From assembly GCA_964512305.1 (NCBI GenBank), contig CAZEIW010000082.1, forward strand, positions 1-24,574: a stretch of 24,574 nt of DNA, written 5' to 3'. Below are positions 7,601-15,313 of the stretch, in pieces. The translations under genes and the position numbers were made by a program. The DNA is from CAZEIW01 sp964512305 (GTDB taxonomy: Bacteria; Pseudomonadota; Gammaproteobacteria; Burkholderiales; Burkholderiaceae_F). How positions within the stretch are numbered: position 1 is the first letter of the stretch; the number at the start of each line of letters is the position of its first letter. A model generated the notes under the pieces. That model was not told the origin of the DNA. It saw nothing but the letters and a program-made list of their open reading frames with translations, and did no database searches.

Positions 7601-9842
7601 CCAGGCGCGCCCACGCGTGCTCGCGTTCCGGTTCGCTCAGGCCGCCCAGATCGTGCTCTATCAGGGTCAGGGGTGCTTCGGGCAGCACCACCTGGCGCGG
7701 CTGTCCCTCGATGGCCTGGAAAGCCGTCCGCAACACTTCGTGGCGCGCGGCAAGTTCGTGCAACGCGCGCCGCATCGCGTCCGGGTCGCAAGCTCCGAAA
7801 TGGACGACGTCGACGATGTTGTAGGCGGGGCTTTCCGGGGCGAGCAGCTGCAGCAGCCAGATTTCCTCCTGGCCGAATGAAAGGGCGCTGGGTCCCCGGT
7901 CGGCCCGGCGCTCGATACGCTGCACGTCCCGCGGCGTCTCCTCGCGCGCACCCTTCGCATTGGCGATGATCTTCGCCAGGGCGGCGATCGTCGGATGCTC
8001 GAACAGGGTGGCGGTCTGCAGGTCCACGCCGAAGACGTCGCGGATCCGCGAAACGGCCCGGATCGCCATCAGCGAATGTCCGCCGAGATCGAAGAAGTCG
8101 TCTTCGATGCCGACCCCGTCCAGTTTCAGCAACTCGGTCCAGATGGCCGCGAGGGAACGTTCGATCGGTGTGCGCGGTCCGGCGCGGTCCGCGCCGCCCG
8201 CCGCCGCCCGTGCCGGCGCCGGCAGCGCCTTGCGGTCGACCTTCCCGTTAGGGGTCAGCGGCAGCGACTCGAGAAGGACGAACTGCGCCGGCACCATGTA
8301 GTCCGGCAGGCGCTCCTTGAGAAAGCCGCGCAGGTCGCCCGGGGCGGGCGCCGTTTCGCTGCGCGCGACGACGTAGGCGACGAGCTGCCTGTCGCCGGGC
8401 TCGTCCTCGCGGGCCACCACGGCACAGGATTGGACCGCCGGCTGCCCGGCGAGCGTCGCCTCGATCTCCCCGAGCTCGATCCGGTAGCCGCGCACCTTGA
8501 CCTGGTCGTCGACGCGGCCCAGGTACTCGAGGATGCCGTCGTCGCGATAGCGCGCCAGGTCTCCTGTCTTGTAAAGGCGCGCGTCCAGCCGGCCGGAAAA
8601 AGGGTCCGGCACGAAGCGCTCGCGCGTCAGTTCCGGCCGGTTGAGGTAGCCGCGCGCGACGCCTGCGCCACCGATGTAGAGCTCCCCCATCGCGCCGGCC
8701 GGGACCGGCTGCAGCGACTCGTCGAGCACGTAGAGCTCGGTATTGGCGATCGGACGCCCGATCGGCACCGATCCGCTGTGAGGATCTTCGGGGCGTACTT
8801 CGTGCACGCAGCAACCGACCACCGTCTCGGTCGGTCCGTACTCGTTGATCAGGCGCGTCCGCGGCGCGTTTTCGCGCCAGAAGCGCAGGCTCTCCGCGGT
8901 CAGGTTCTCGCCGCCGATCACGAAGGCACGGGTCATCCCGCTCGCCTCGTGCGCGCCGGCCGAATGCGTCAGCAGCTCGAGGTGGGCAGGCGTGATCTTG
9001 ACCAGGCTGCGATCCTTGGCCTGCCGCAGCTCCTCGATCAGGCTCTGCGCCCCTTCGTCGTCGGGCAGCAGGTCGACCTGGCCGCCGGCGAGCAAGGCGG
9101 GGTAGAGGCTCGTCACCGTGAGGTCGAACGAGATCGACGAATGCACCGGCACCGAGGCGCCAGGCTCGACGGCGTAGGCTCGAATGGCCCACCACAGGTA
9201 GTTGACGAGTCCACGGTGCGTGATCAGCGCGCCCTTGGGTTTGCCGGTCGAGCCCGAGGTATAGATGACGTAGGCGAGATCGGACGGGGTCGAGATCGAA
9301 CCGGGATCGTCCTTTCGTTCTCGCTCGATCGCCGGCCAGTCCGCGTCAAGGCGGACGAGCCTCTCGCCCAGGCCCGGAAACAGAGGCGACACCGCGTCCT
9401 CGGTCAGCAGCGCCTGCACGGCCGAATCGCCCACCATGAACGCGAGGCGATCGGGCGGATACGACGGATCCAGCGGCACGTAGGCGGCGCCGGCTTTCCA
9501 CGCGCCGAGCAACCCGATCACCAGCAGCGGCGTACGGTGCAGCGACACGCCGACCAGGCTGTCGCGGCCGATCCCGCGCCGGCGCAGGAAATGGGCGACC
9601 TGGTTCGCCCGCTCGTTGAGTTCCCCGTAGCTGATCGCGCCGCCTTCGAACGTCACGGCCGTCGCGCCGGGGGAGCGCCCGACCTGGCGCTCGAACAACT
9701 CGTGCGTGCACGCATCCGGAAAGTCCGCGGACGTCCGGTTCCATTCCACGAGAACCCGCAGGCGCTCGGCCTCGCTCAAGCGTGCGCTCGAGCAAGCGGG
9801 TTTCGCGTCGCCTGTCGGGGGAAAGGGGTGCATGTCGTTCAT
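4692..9842 (-). CDS. Two-module non-ribosomal peptide synthetase, A-T-C-A-T, predicted Asn-Gly
   Basis: The 1716-residue protein has five domains. A1 covers about 30-550 (YTSGSTGKPKG near 195, NEYGPTET, NGKVDRKAL). T1 has DLGGHSL with Ser590. C covers about 650-1085, with HHIVADE at 783-789. A2 covers about 1105-1605 (YTSGSTGRPKG, NMYGPTET). T2 has DLGGHSL with Ser1650. By comparison with GrsA, the specificity residues of A1 read DLTKVGEVGK, close to known Asn codes (Asp second choice). Those of A2 read DILQLGMVWK, close to Gly codes. There is no starter condensation, epimerization or thioesterase domain, so it should build a carrier-bound dipeptide with a free amino end. The tail after T2 is short and Ala/Pro-rich. 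ATG 9842 is used; a second Met three codons on is possible. Neighbouring hydrolases and a PPTase complete the set. Confidence 0.93.
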   Translation of the reverse strand: MNDMHPFPPTGDAKPACSSARLSEAERLRVLVEWNRTSADFPDACTHELFERQVGRSPGATAVTFEGGAISYGELNERANQVAHFLRRRGIGRDSLVGVSLHRTPLLVIGLLGAWKAGAAYVPLDPSYPPDRLAFMVGDSAVQALLTEDAVSPLFPGLGERLVRLDADWPAIERERKDDPGSISTPSDLAYVIYTSGSTGKPKGALITHRGLVNYLWWAIRAYAVEPGASVPVHSSISFDLTVTSLYPALLAGGQVDLLPDDEGAQSLIEELRQAKDRSLVKITPAHLELLTHSAGAHEASGMTRAFVIGGENLTAESLRFWRENAPRTRLINEYGPTETVVGCCVHEVRPEDPHSGSVPIGRPIANTELYVLDESLQPVPAGAMGELYIGGAGVARGYLNRPELTRERFVPDPFSGRLDARLYKTGDLARYRDDGILEYLGRVDDQVKVRGYRIELGEIEATLAGQPAVQSCAVVAREDEPGDRQLVAYVVARSETAPAPGDLRGFLKERLPDYMVPAQFVLLESLPLTPNGKVDRKALPAPARAAAGGADRAGPRTPIERSLAAIWTELLKLDGVGIEDDFFDLGGHSLMAIRAVSRIRDVFGVDLQTATLFEHPTIAALAKIIANAKGAREETPRDVQRIERRADRGPSALSFGQEEIWLLQLLAPESPAYNIVDVVHFGACDPDAMRRALHELAARHEVLRTAFQAIEGQPRQVVLPEAPLTLIEHDLGGLSEPEREHAWARLVHEQSRRAFDLAAPPLLRSALVRMSPLDHRLLLTIHHIVADEWSMEILQREIRSLYESCAAGRKPSLAPLPIQYADFAAWQRDDSRQEAVQRQLGYWKEQLAGASTVLDLPADRPRPASQSMRGAIETFELPKPLVERLGALGREEQATPFMVLEAGFAVLLHRYSGQSDILVGTPITRRTLSETEPLVGFFLNTLVLRARIGDGMSFRSLLRQVRDGAVGAFAHADVPINLLVAEVAPERAPGRTPLFQTLFVMHEANGLSQVSKVAGNQALETGTSKFDLSMVLSETAGRLDGLFEYSTDLFESATVRGMCRQFVALMQAIAAEPDRAVCRIPMLGDAERRDLERLNRTAAPYPRELSASRLVEAQVLRTPDRVALRSAGAACTYGELDARAGRLARRLRSCGIGRGKLVGLAVERGIDMVAALLAVLKSGAAYVPLDPAYPAERLAAMAGDAGLAWLITDSASAGALAWPRERSFVLDREEAGRDSDSGDPLAPDDGRDARPGDPAYVIYTSGSTGRPKGVCVPHGAVVNFLASMAREPGLGAADRLVAVTTLSFDIAVLELLLPLTVGAEIVIAGRDQVVDGQALRELVESSGANVMQATPSGWRMLIEAGWQGTDTFKALVGGEGLPLDLARQLLVRTGELWNMYGPTETTVWSTCWKVERPERGISIGRPIANTTVWILDESLQPCPPGVPGEICIGGDGVALGYLARPELTADRFVADPFGPDASARLYRTGDRGRWRHDGLLEHMGRLDFQVKVRGFRIEPGEIEAQLASVPGVSRAVVAAREVRPGDVRLVAYLLCERAMPAEADLRSHLRRTLPEYMVPQHFVQLEAFPLQPNGKLDRRALPLPLQSPEPSAAATAQAALTPTEESIAGVWREVLGVAHVRPSDNFFDLGGHSLLAMRAIALIEKRAGRRIAPRQFGFETLAQMACSADEESAGPEAGAPAAKPSPGLLGRLIGRLGAR

Positions 9843-9891
9843 GTTCGAATGTGTCCGCTTCGAGGTTTCCGTCGCCCAGGCCGCTCCGGAA

Positions 9892-11043
9892 TCAGAGCGA
9901 CCAGGCGATGACTTCCTTCATGATTTCGTTCGTGCCGGCGTAGATGCGCTGAACGCGGCTGTCGGTCCACATGCGGGCGATCGGATACTCCGTCATGTAC
10001 CCGTAGCCGCCGTGAAGCTGCACGCATTCGTCGACGATCCGGCACAGGCTCTCGGTCATCCAGTACTTCGCCACCGCGGTCGACGCGTCGTCGAGGCGGC
10101 CTGCGAGGTGGCGCGCGACGCAGTCGTCGATGTAGGCCCGGCCGACCCGGCATTGGGCGGCGCACTCGGCCAGCTTGAAACGCGTGTTCTGCAGGTCGAA
10201 CAGCGGCTTGCCGGCGATCGAGCGCTCCTTGGCGTAGCGCAGCGTGATCGCCACCGCTTCCTCGGCCATCGCCGCCGCTGCGACCGCGATCGTCAGGCGC
10301 TCGTACGGCAGCTGCTGCATCATCTGCGCGTACCCCCTGCCTTCCGCCGCCCCGAGCAGGTTCCCCGCCGGCACGCGGACGTCGTCGAAGAACATCTCGC
10401 AGGCGTCGCGGCCCTGCATCCCGACCTTCTCGAGCGGGCGGCCGGTGCCGTAGCCGGCCAGATCCCGCGTGTCGACCAGGATCATCGATAGCGCGCGCAT
10501 CGCCGGCGCGGTCGGATGGGTTCTCGCTGCAAGGCAGACAAGGCCGGCGTGCGACGCGTTCGAAATGAACGTCTTCGCACCCTTGATCACGTAGTGATCG
10601 CCGTCCCGCCGCGCTGTCGTCGCGATTCCGGCGAGATCGGAGCCGCCGCCGGGCTCGGTCATCGCGATCGCGCCGACGAGCTCGCCCGCCGCCATTTTCG
10701 GCAGCCATTGCCGCTTCTGCGTCTCGGAACCGAAGGCGAGCACGTAGTGCGCGACGATCGCCTGGACGTCGGCGCCGAAGGGCACGCCGGCGCGGGCCAG
10801 TTCCTCGATGACGACGCACTGGTGCGCGTAGTTTCCGCCGCCGCCGCCATACTCGGCCGGCACGTCCGGCAGCAGCAGGCCGGCGCGGCCCGCGCTTGCC
10901 CAGGCCGTGGCGTCGGGGCGCCGTTGCTCGCGCCAGTGGGCCTGCCGGGGAACGAATTCGTCCCGTACGAAGCGGCGCACGGTGTCGCGGAACATCCGCA
11001 CATCGTCGGTCTGCCAGGGTGGCGCGGAGGTGTCAGCGTCCAT
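9892..11043 (-). CDS. Acyl-CoA dehydrogenase-family flavoenzyme
   Basis: The 383-residue protein has full acyl-CoA dehydrogenase length with the FAD/substrate motifs AIAMTEPGGGSDLAGI at 125-140, IKGAKTFISNAS at 153-164 and LHGGYGYMTEYPIARMWTD near 343. The position holding catalytic Glu376 in the medium-chain enzyme is Ala369 (IYAGTNE). Glu248 in PYERL sits where isovaleryl-CoA and long-chain enzymes place their base, so the enzyme looks active and IVD-like. It would introduce a double bond alpha,beta to a thioester. It lies 49 bp upstream of the NRPS gene, so its substrate may be a carrier-bound acyl or aminoacyl group, as with prolyl-carrier dehydrogenases. That substrate is inference. Its ATG lies inside the end of a 31-codon mini-ORF. 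Confidence 0.88.
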   Translation of the reverse strand: MDADTSAPPWQTDDVRMFRDTVRRFVRDEFVPRQAHWREQRRPDATAWASAGRAGLLLPDVPAEYGGGGGNYAHQCVVIEELARAGVPFGADVQAIVAHYVLAFGSETQKRQWLPKMAAGELVGAIAMTEPGGGSDLAGIATTARRDGDHYVIKGAKTFISNASHAGLVCLAARTHPTAPAMRALSMILVDTRDLAGYGTGRPLEKVGMQGRDACEMFFDDVRVPAGNLLGAAEGRGYAQMMQQLPYERLTIAVAAAAMAEEAVAITLRYAKERSIAGKPLFDLQNTRFKLAECAAQCRVGRAYIDDCVARHLAGRLDDASTAVAKYWMTESLCRIVDECVQLHGGYGYMTEYPIARMWTDSRVQRIYAGTNEIMKEVIAWSL

Positions 11044-11128
11044 CGGAATTCCGTCCCCAAAGCCTTCTCTTGATCCCGATGAGCCCGTGCCCGAACGGCC
11101 GCGGAAGGCTCGCGAGCACTTCGCTCAT
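11033..11128 (-). CDS. Candidate 31-residue mini-ORF linking two genes
   Basis: ATG 11128 overlaps the TGA of the acyltransferase gene (ATGA). The frame runs 31 codons (MSEVLASLPRPFGHGL, then a basic tail IGIKRRLWGRNSDGR) and ends 11 bp inside the acyl-CoA dehydrogenase gene. It could be a small basic peptide or simply a relay that carries ribosomes across the 81-bp gap between the two genes. I do not recognise a family, and no clear ribosome site precedes it. Confidence 0.3.
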   Translation of the reverse strand: MSEVLASLPRPFGHGLIGIKRRLWGRNSDGR

Positions 11129-12393
11129 GATGCGGCTCGCGCGGTCAGGCCCGCTGCATTCTCGTGGCACTCGCCGCCCGAGCCTGGCTTGCGGAACGCG
11201 GCCAGGCGTTCGCGCAGGCTCTGAGCCGTCGCCTTCATCCCGGGCCGCAGCGCGCGGATCTCGACCGTCTCGCGCGTCAGTTTCGCAAGCTGTGCCTTGT
11301 ACTCGTGCTCGCCGCGCAGCATGTCGAACTCGCGGCAACCCTCCGCGATCGCCTGCTCGATGGCGTAGCCCAGCAGGACGAAGCCGGGTCGCAGTTTCGA
11401 GTGCGCCGGGTCGAAGCCGGCCTGGAAGTAGAGCCATGAATCGCGGAAGCGGTAGCAGTAGAGCATCGCGACCACGCGGCCCTCGATCTCGAGCGCGACC
11501 AGCCGCAGACGCCCGTCTTGCTGCAGCTCGTGCATCAATTCGCGATGGAAGCCGCAATACTCGCCGCTCGAGAACGCGTGGCGGCGGTCGCGGTCCGCCC
11601 AGCGCATCCGGTGCAACTCGGCCAGCCGGTCGATCGCCGCGTCGAGCGCGGGCCCCTGCTCGCCGATCATCCGGAAGCGCGCTCCTGGCGTCTCCTCGAA
11701 GCGGCGCCGCAGCCGCCGCATCTCCTGGCGCCGGGACGTGTTGAGCGACCCCAGGTACTCGTCCCAGGTCGAACCCAGCGCGATGTAACGGATGCGCGCC
11801 GATACGCCCGATCGCGTCATGACGCCGCGTTCGCGGCCAAGCCGCTCGAGCGCTCCGCCGAATTCCGAGGCCGGATCGAGGTCGGACAGCACCAGTTGAT
11901 CCCAGCCGCCGACGTGGTCGACGGCGTGCCGGATCAGCGCGGCCGCGGTTTCGGCCGCCCGCGCGGCGGCAAGCGGCGGCTCCAGGTAGTCGGGCGAGGT
12001 ATCGCCACCCGTGCCGATCGGTTGCAGCACGCGGATCGGGATCCATCTCAGCAGCCGGCCCGATCGCAGGTAAAGCGGAAGGATCCCGACGATCCGATCG
12101 CCCTCCCACGCGACGAGCACGCGCAGCGGCCGGCCCGCGCCGTAGTGCTTCCACCACAGGGACTGCCATTCCCAGGTCGTGAACACGCTCGCGCGCGCAG
12201 CGGCATCGACGAGCGCGTTCCATCCGGAGCGAAGGGCCTCGAACCCGCTCGCGGTGGTGACGACCTCGATTCGCAGCGCCACGGCAGGCGCACTGGTGCC
12301 CGCCGCCACGGCGTTCTCGCACGGTTGCGGGCGGCCCGGTGCCGGAAGGACGGCCGCATACGGAACACGACTCGCGGCTGAGGGGAGGGGCAT
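11125..12393 (-). CDS. CelD/BcsL-type GNAT-fold acyltransferase
   Basis: The 422-residue protein resembles the CelD/BcsL group (Acetyltransf_6) found in polysaccharide loci. Marks are SVFTTWEWQSLWWKHYG near 70-85, a basic SRRQEMRRLRRRF segment (about 209-221), then DGRLRLVALEIEGRVVAMLYCYRF and the FDMLRGEHEYK end of the GNAT fold. Members transfer acyl groups to sugars or amines; FemAB-like aminoacyl transfer is another possibility. The first 40 residues are Pro/Ala-rich and unlike the family core, so the true start may be later than ATG 12393, though this ATG lies 16 bp after the preceding gene. The gene ends in ATGA, shared with the mini-ORF. Its product differs clearly from the other CelD-like protein at 16163-17287. 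Confidence 0.8.
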   Translation of the reverse strand: MPLPSAASRVPYAAVLPAPGRPQPCENAVAAGTSAPAVALRIEVVTTASGFEALRSGWNALVDAAARASVFTTWEWQSLWWKHYGAGRPLRVLVAWEGDRIVGILPLYLRSGRLLRWIPIRVLQPIGTGGDTSPDYLEPPLAAARAAETAAALIRHAVDHVGGWDQLVLSDLDPASEFGGALERLGRERGVMTRSGVSARIRYIALGSTWDEYLGSLNTSRRQEMRRLRRRFEETPGARFRMIGEQGPALDAAIDRLAELHRMRWADRDRRHAFSSGEYCGFHRELMHELQQDGRLRLVALEIEGRVVAMLYCYRFRDSWLYFQAGFDPAHSKLRPGFVLLGYAIEQAIAEGCREFDMLRGEHEYKAQLAKLTRETVEIRALRPGMKATAQSLRERLAAFRKPGSGGECHENAAGLTARAAS

Positions 12394-12409
12394 GGTTCGT
12401 CAGCCCTCG

Positions 12410-15313
12410 TCAGGCGGCGCGCAGCACGCGCGGCGAACGATCCGAGGCCGCCGCGCGGAAGGTCGCAAGCTCGTGCATCCAGCGCGACAGGAACGGTCGA
12501 TCCAGCGCTTCGAGCGCGATGTCGACCACGTGCGCCGACGGTCTCACGGGATCGCCGGGAGGGTCGGCCGCGGCCGTGGAGCGATCTCGCGTGCCGAGCA
12601 GGTCTTCGACCGCTTCGAACAGGCCGCGCTGGCGCGCCATGCGCGTCAGGCGCGCGTTGGGCATGGAGCGCGTGAACTTCCGCAGCGCGTCCGAGCCGTT
12701 GGCGGGAACATAGGGAAAGTCCGCGCGTCGCAGCATTGCCAGGTCGGCGTCGGAATCGCCCATCGCGGCGACCAGCGCCGAACGCACCGGCAACCGCGCC
12801 TTGATCGACTCGACCGCAGTGCCCTTGTCGACTTCCTTCGGCACGAAGCAGGTGTCGCGCGGACCGCGGATCGCGCGCAGCGAATCGAATCGCCCGAGCT
12901 CCAGGAGCTCGTCGACCTCGCGGCTCGCGAGGCCCGCCCATCGTCCGTCGCGATAACGGTACAGGCGAACCGCTGCACGGTAACCGGAATCCACGTGGAC
13001 GCCGGGCATGCCCGCGGCCAGCTCGCGGCAGCGCGCGAGCGCCTCGGCCGCCTCGGGTCCATAAAGGGGCTCGACCCGCCCGCCGATCCGGTCGACGAAC
13101 AGGCAGCCGTATTCCGCGGCCCCGCCCGGGAACCCATAGCAGTCGCAATAGTCGAGCACGTGCTCGACGCTGCGGCCGGTGTTCGGTATCACCGCGTAGC
13201 CTCGAGACTGCAGGCGCTGCAGTGCCCGCAGGCCGCTGGCGGTCGTGTGCGGGAAGAACCCGAACGCCTGCGAGTCGAACACGCCGTCCAGGTCGAGGAA
13301 GAAAAGCCGCTCGGTCCATGCCCGCTTCCCGGTCGCCTCGAGCCTGGCCGCGTGATGGCGGTTCAGCTGATAGGTCAGGAAGTCGCGGCTCCAGAGGAAG
13401 CGCAGGTTCTCGTCGCGCTGCCGCTGCGCCGATAATGGGCGCCGAAGGGCGGCGGCCGCCTTGTCCATCGCCAGCAGGCCCACGTACAGCTTGTAGAGCA
13501 GCAGCCGGTCGCGAACCGCGTCGTCGCCCGTGCCTGCCACGTACGCGTCGACCAGGCGGCCCTCGGCGACCCGGTCGAGCTTCAATTCGTGGACCGCGCC
13601 GGCGAGGTCGTAGGCCGGGTCGACGATGTCCTGCTCGCCGCCGCCGAAGTTGTGGTGCTCGAAATCGACCTTGCGCACGCGGCCCCGCGCCATCAGCCAG
13701 TTGTCGCGCGCCATTCGCCCGTCGACCATGATCGGCGTTGGCGGCGCCAGCTTCGCGAGAGCCCGGTCCAGCGCCGGGATCGCGAGCCGGCCGAGCACAC
13801 GACCATAGGGGCGCCGCAGCACTTCGAGGATCCGGTCACGGCCGGTGCGCCGATAGCCGACAACACCTGACGTCGGGTCTTCGCCAAGCTGCAATCCGCG
13901 GACGCGCGCGGCGACGTAGGACGGCACCGCTGCGGCGATCGACTCGGGCGCCGGCTGCGCGGCCGGCGCGTCCTCGCCGCCGAGCCATTCGACGAACATC
14001 AGGCCGTCTCGCACTCCGATCAGCCTCGGCACGAAGTCCGTCAGGCGATCGGCGGCCAGGTAGGCGTGATAGCCCAGCCAGCCCCAGCCGACGCTCTTGG
14101 CGAGAACGAGCGTGGTCTCCGAGGGCTCCGCCGGCACCGCGCCGTCGCGGCGGTCTTCGCCTCGGGTCCGGCGCTCGATCCGGAACACCCGCTTCAGCCG
14201 GACCTGGAAGCTGTCCGGGTACCGGGCCCTCAGGCCGGCGTTGAGACTGTCGAGCGTGGCGGTCCGCTCCAGGCGCAAGTCGGTGCCGGTGCCGGCGCCC
14301 GAGATCTCCCGAATGGTTTGCAGCATCCGGGTGTCGTCCTCGAGCAGCCTGGCCTTGTGGAACTCGGACGGCGCCAGTGTGACGACCCGCACGGGCGAAA
14401 CGCGCACGGCCCAATCCGTCTGCGCCGGGTGGTCCGGCGCCAGGATGACGATGTGCCTGGCCTTCAGCCGGCGCGCGAGAGCGACCAGGTCGACGAAGGT
14501 GTCGCCCGTGTTCGGATGGTCGTCGACGATGACCACGTGCGCGCCGTGCGCGCAGGCTTCGCCGAGGCGGCGGCGCTCGGCGCGCGAGAGGCCTTCCTTG
14601 AGGCGAACCGTCAGCCACCCGGAAGTCCGCCAGCCCCAGCGCTCAAGGCACGCGTGCACGAGCGGCGCGAAATAAGCGCCGGCGGTCCTCGGTCCGAGCA
14701 CGAACAGCTCGCGCGGCCGATCGCTGCCGAACGTGTCGACGAGCCGCCGTGCCATCTCGATCACGTCGTGATGGGTGAGGTCCTGGCAGCGGAACGCTTC
14801 CGGAATCCTTGCCCGCCATCCCGCGGCCCCGGCCGGAAGGCGCGTGTCGACCAGCACCGTCAGCTCGGCGCCGAGTGCCGACCAGTCGGGCGCTTCGCCG
14901 CAAGTCTCGTCGACGATCGCCCTGCACGCGATCGCGACGCTGCGGTCGAGCGATGGTTTCCACCGGCGCACCAGGCGGCGGTCCGCGCGCGAGATCCATG
15001 CGTCGGGCGCGTTGACGGCGAGGCGGACAGCCGCAATGAGCCCGCCCGGAAGGGAGAATCGCCGTGCCAGCCCGTCCAGCTTCCAGCGCCGATACGACAG
15101 GTAGTCGCCGATCGTGCAATCCAGCGCGCAGAGCAGCAGGTAGAGGTTGACGCGGCATTCGCGCCGCTGCCATTCCTCGGTGGAGCTCTGCAGCAGGTGC
15201 CACGACTCAAGCGCGCGCCGGCGCAGATCCTCGACGCTCAGGACAGGGTTGAGACACCAGCCGAAACGGGAGAAGAAGCCGGCATCGGGGCGTGCGGTCG
15301 GCAGGGCGGTCAT
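12410..15313 (-). CDS. Three-part fusion: phosphoribosyltransferase, kinase-like, HAD phosphatase
   Basis: ATG 15313 overlaps the stop of the preceding gene (ATGA), giving 967 residues. Residues 1-180 are mainly helical and unrecognised. About 185-340 is a type I phosphoribosyltransferase-like domain with a textbook PRPP loop VIVDDHPNTGDT (261-272). About 350-640 resembles an aminoglycoside/choline-kinase fold: LVLAKSVGWGWLGYHA for the nucleotide lysine, FVEWLGG as hinge, VDGRMARDNWL (Asp531, Asn538) as an altered catalytic loop, KVDFEHH (Asp550) as the metal-binding Asp and DPAYDLAGA. About 668-920 is a HAD phosphatase with DLDG (Asp674, Asp676), NTGRS, a DKGTA lysine and GDSDAD. This suggests PRPP-linked transfer or cleavage, phosphorylation and dephosphorylation on one chain. 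The substrate is unknown. The kinase loop lacks the normal HxDxxxxN spacing, so that part may be inactive. Confidence 0.8.
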   Translation of the reverse strand: MTALPTARPDAGFFSRFGWCLNPVLSVEDLRRRALESWHLLQSSTEEWQRRECRVNLYLLLCALDCTIGDYLSYRRWKLDGLARRFSLPGGLIAAVRLAVNAPDAWISRADRRLVRRWKPSLDRSVAIACRAIVDETCGEAPDWSALGAELTVLVDTRLPAGAAGWRARIPEAFRCQDLTHHDVIEMARRLVDTFGSDRPRELFVLGPRTAGAYFAPLVHACLERWGWRTSGWLTVRLKEGLSRAERRRLGEACAHGAHVVIVDDHPNTGDTFVDLVALARRLKARHIVILAPDHPAQTDWAVRVSPVRVVTLAPSEFHKARLLEDDTRMLQTIREISGAGTGTDLRLERTATLDSLNAGLRARYPDSFQVRLKRVFRIERRTRGEDRRDGAVPAEPSETTLVLAKSVGWGWLGYHAYLAADRLTDFVPRLIGVRDGLMFVEWLGGEDAPAAQPAPESIAAAVPSYVAARVRGLQLGEDPTSGVVGYRRTGRDRILEVLRRPYGRVLGRLAIPALDRALAKLAPPTPIMVDGRMARDNWLMARGRVRKVDFEHHNFGGGEQDIVDPAYDLAGAVHELKLDRVAEGRLVDAYVAGTGDDAVRDRLLLYKLYVGLLAMDKAAAALRRPLSAQRQRDENLRFLWSRDFLTYQLNRHHAARLEATGKRAWTERLFFLDLDGVFDSQAFGFFPHTTASGLRALQRLQSRGYAVIPNTGRSVEHVLDYCDCYGFPGGAAEYGCLFVDRIGGRVEPLYGPEAAEALARCRELAAGMPGVHVDSGYRAAVRLYRYRDGRWAGLASREVDELLELGRFDSLRAIRGPRDTCFVPKEVDKGTAVESIKARLPVRSALVAAMGDSDADLAMLRRADFPYVPANGSDALRKFTRSMPNARLTRMARQRGLFEAVEDLLGTRDRSTAAADPPGDPVRPSAHVVDIALEALDRPFLSRWMHELATFRAAASDRSPRVLRAA

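Noticed and set aside
7995..9911. Plus-strand open frame of 638 codons opposite NRPS module 1
   Set aside because: Antisense to unmistakable adenylation and carrier domain motifs; its composition is typical of a mirror frame.
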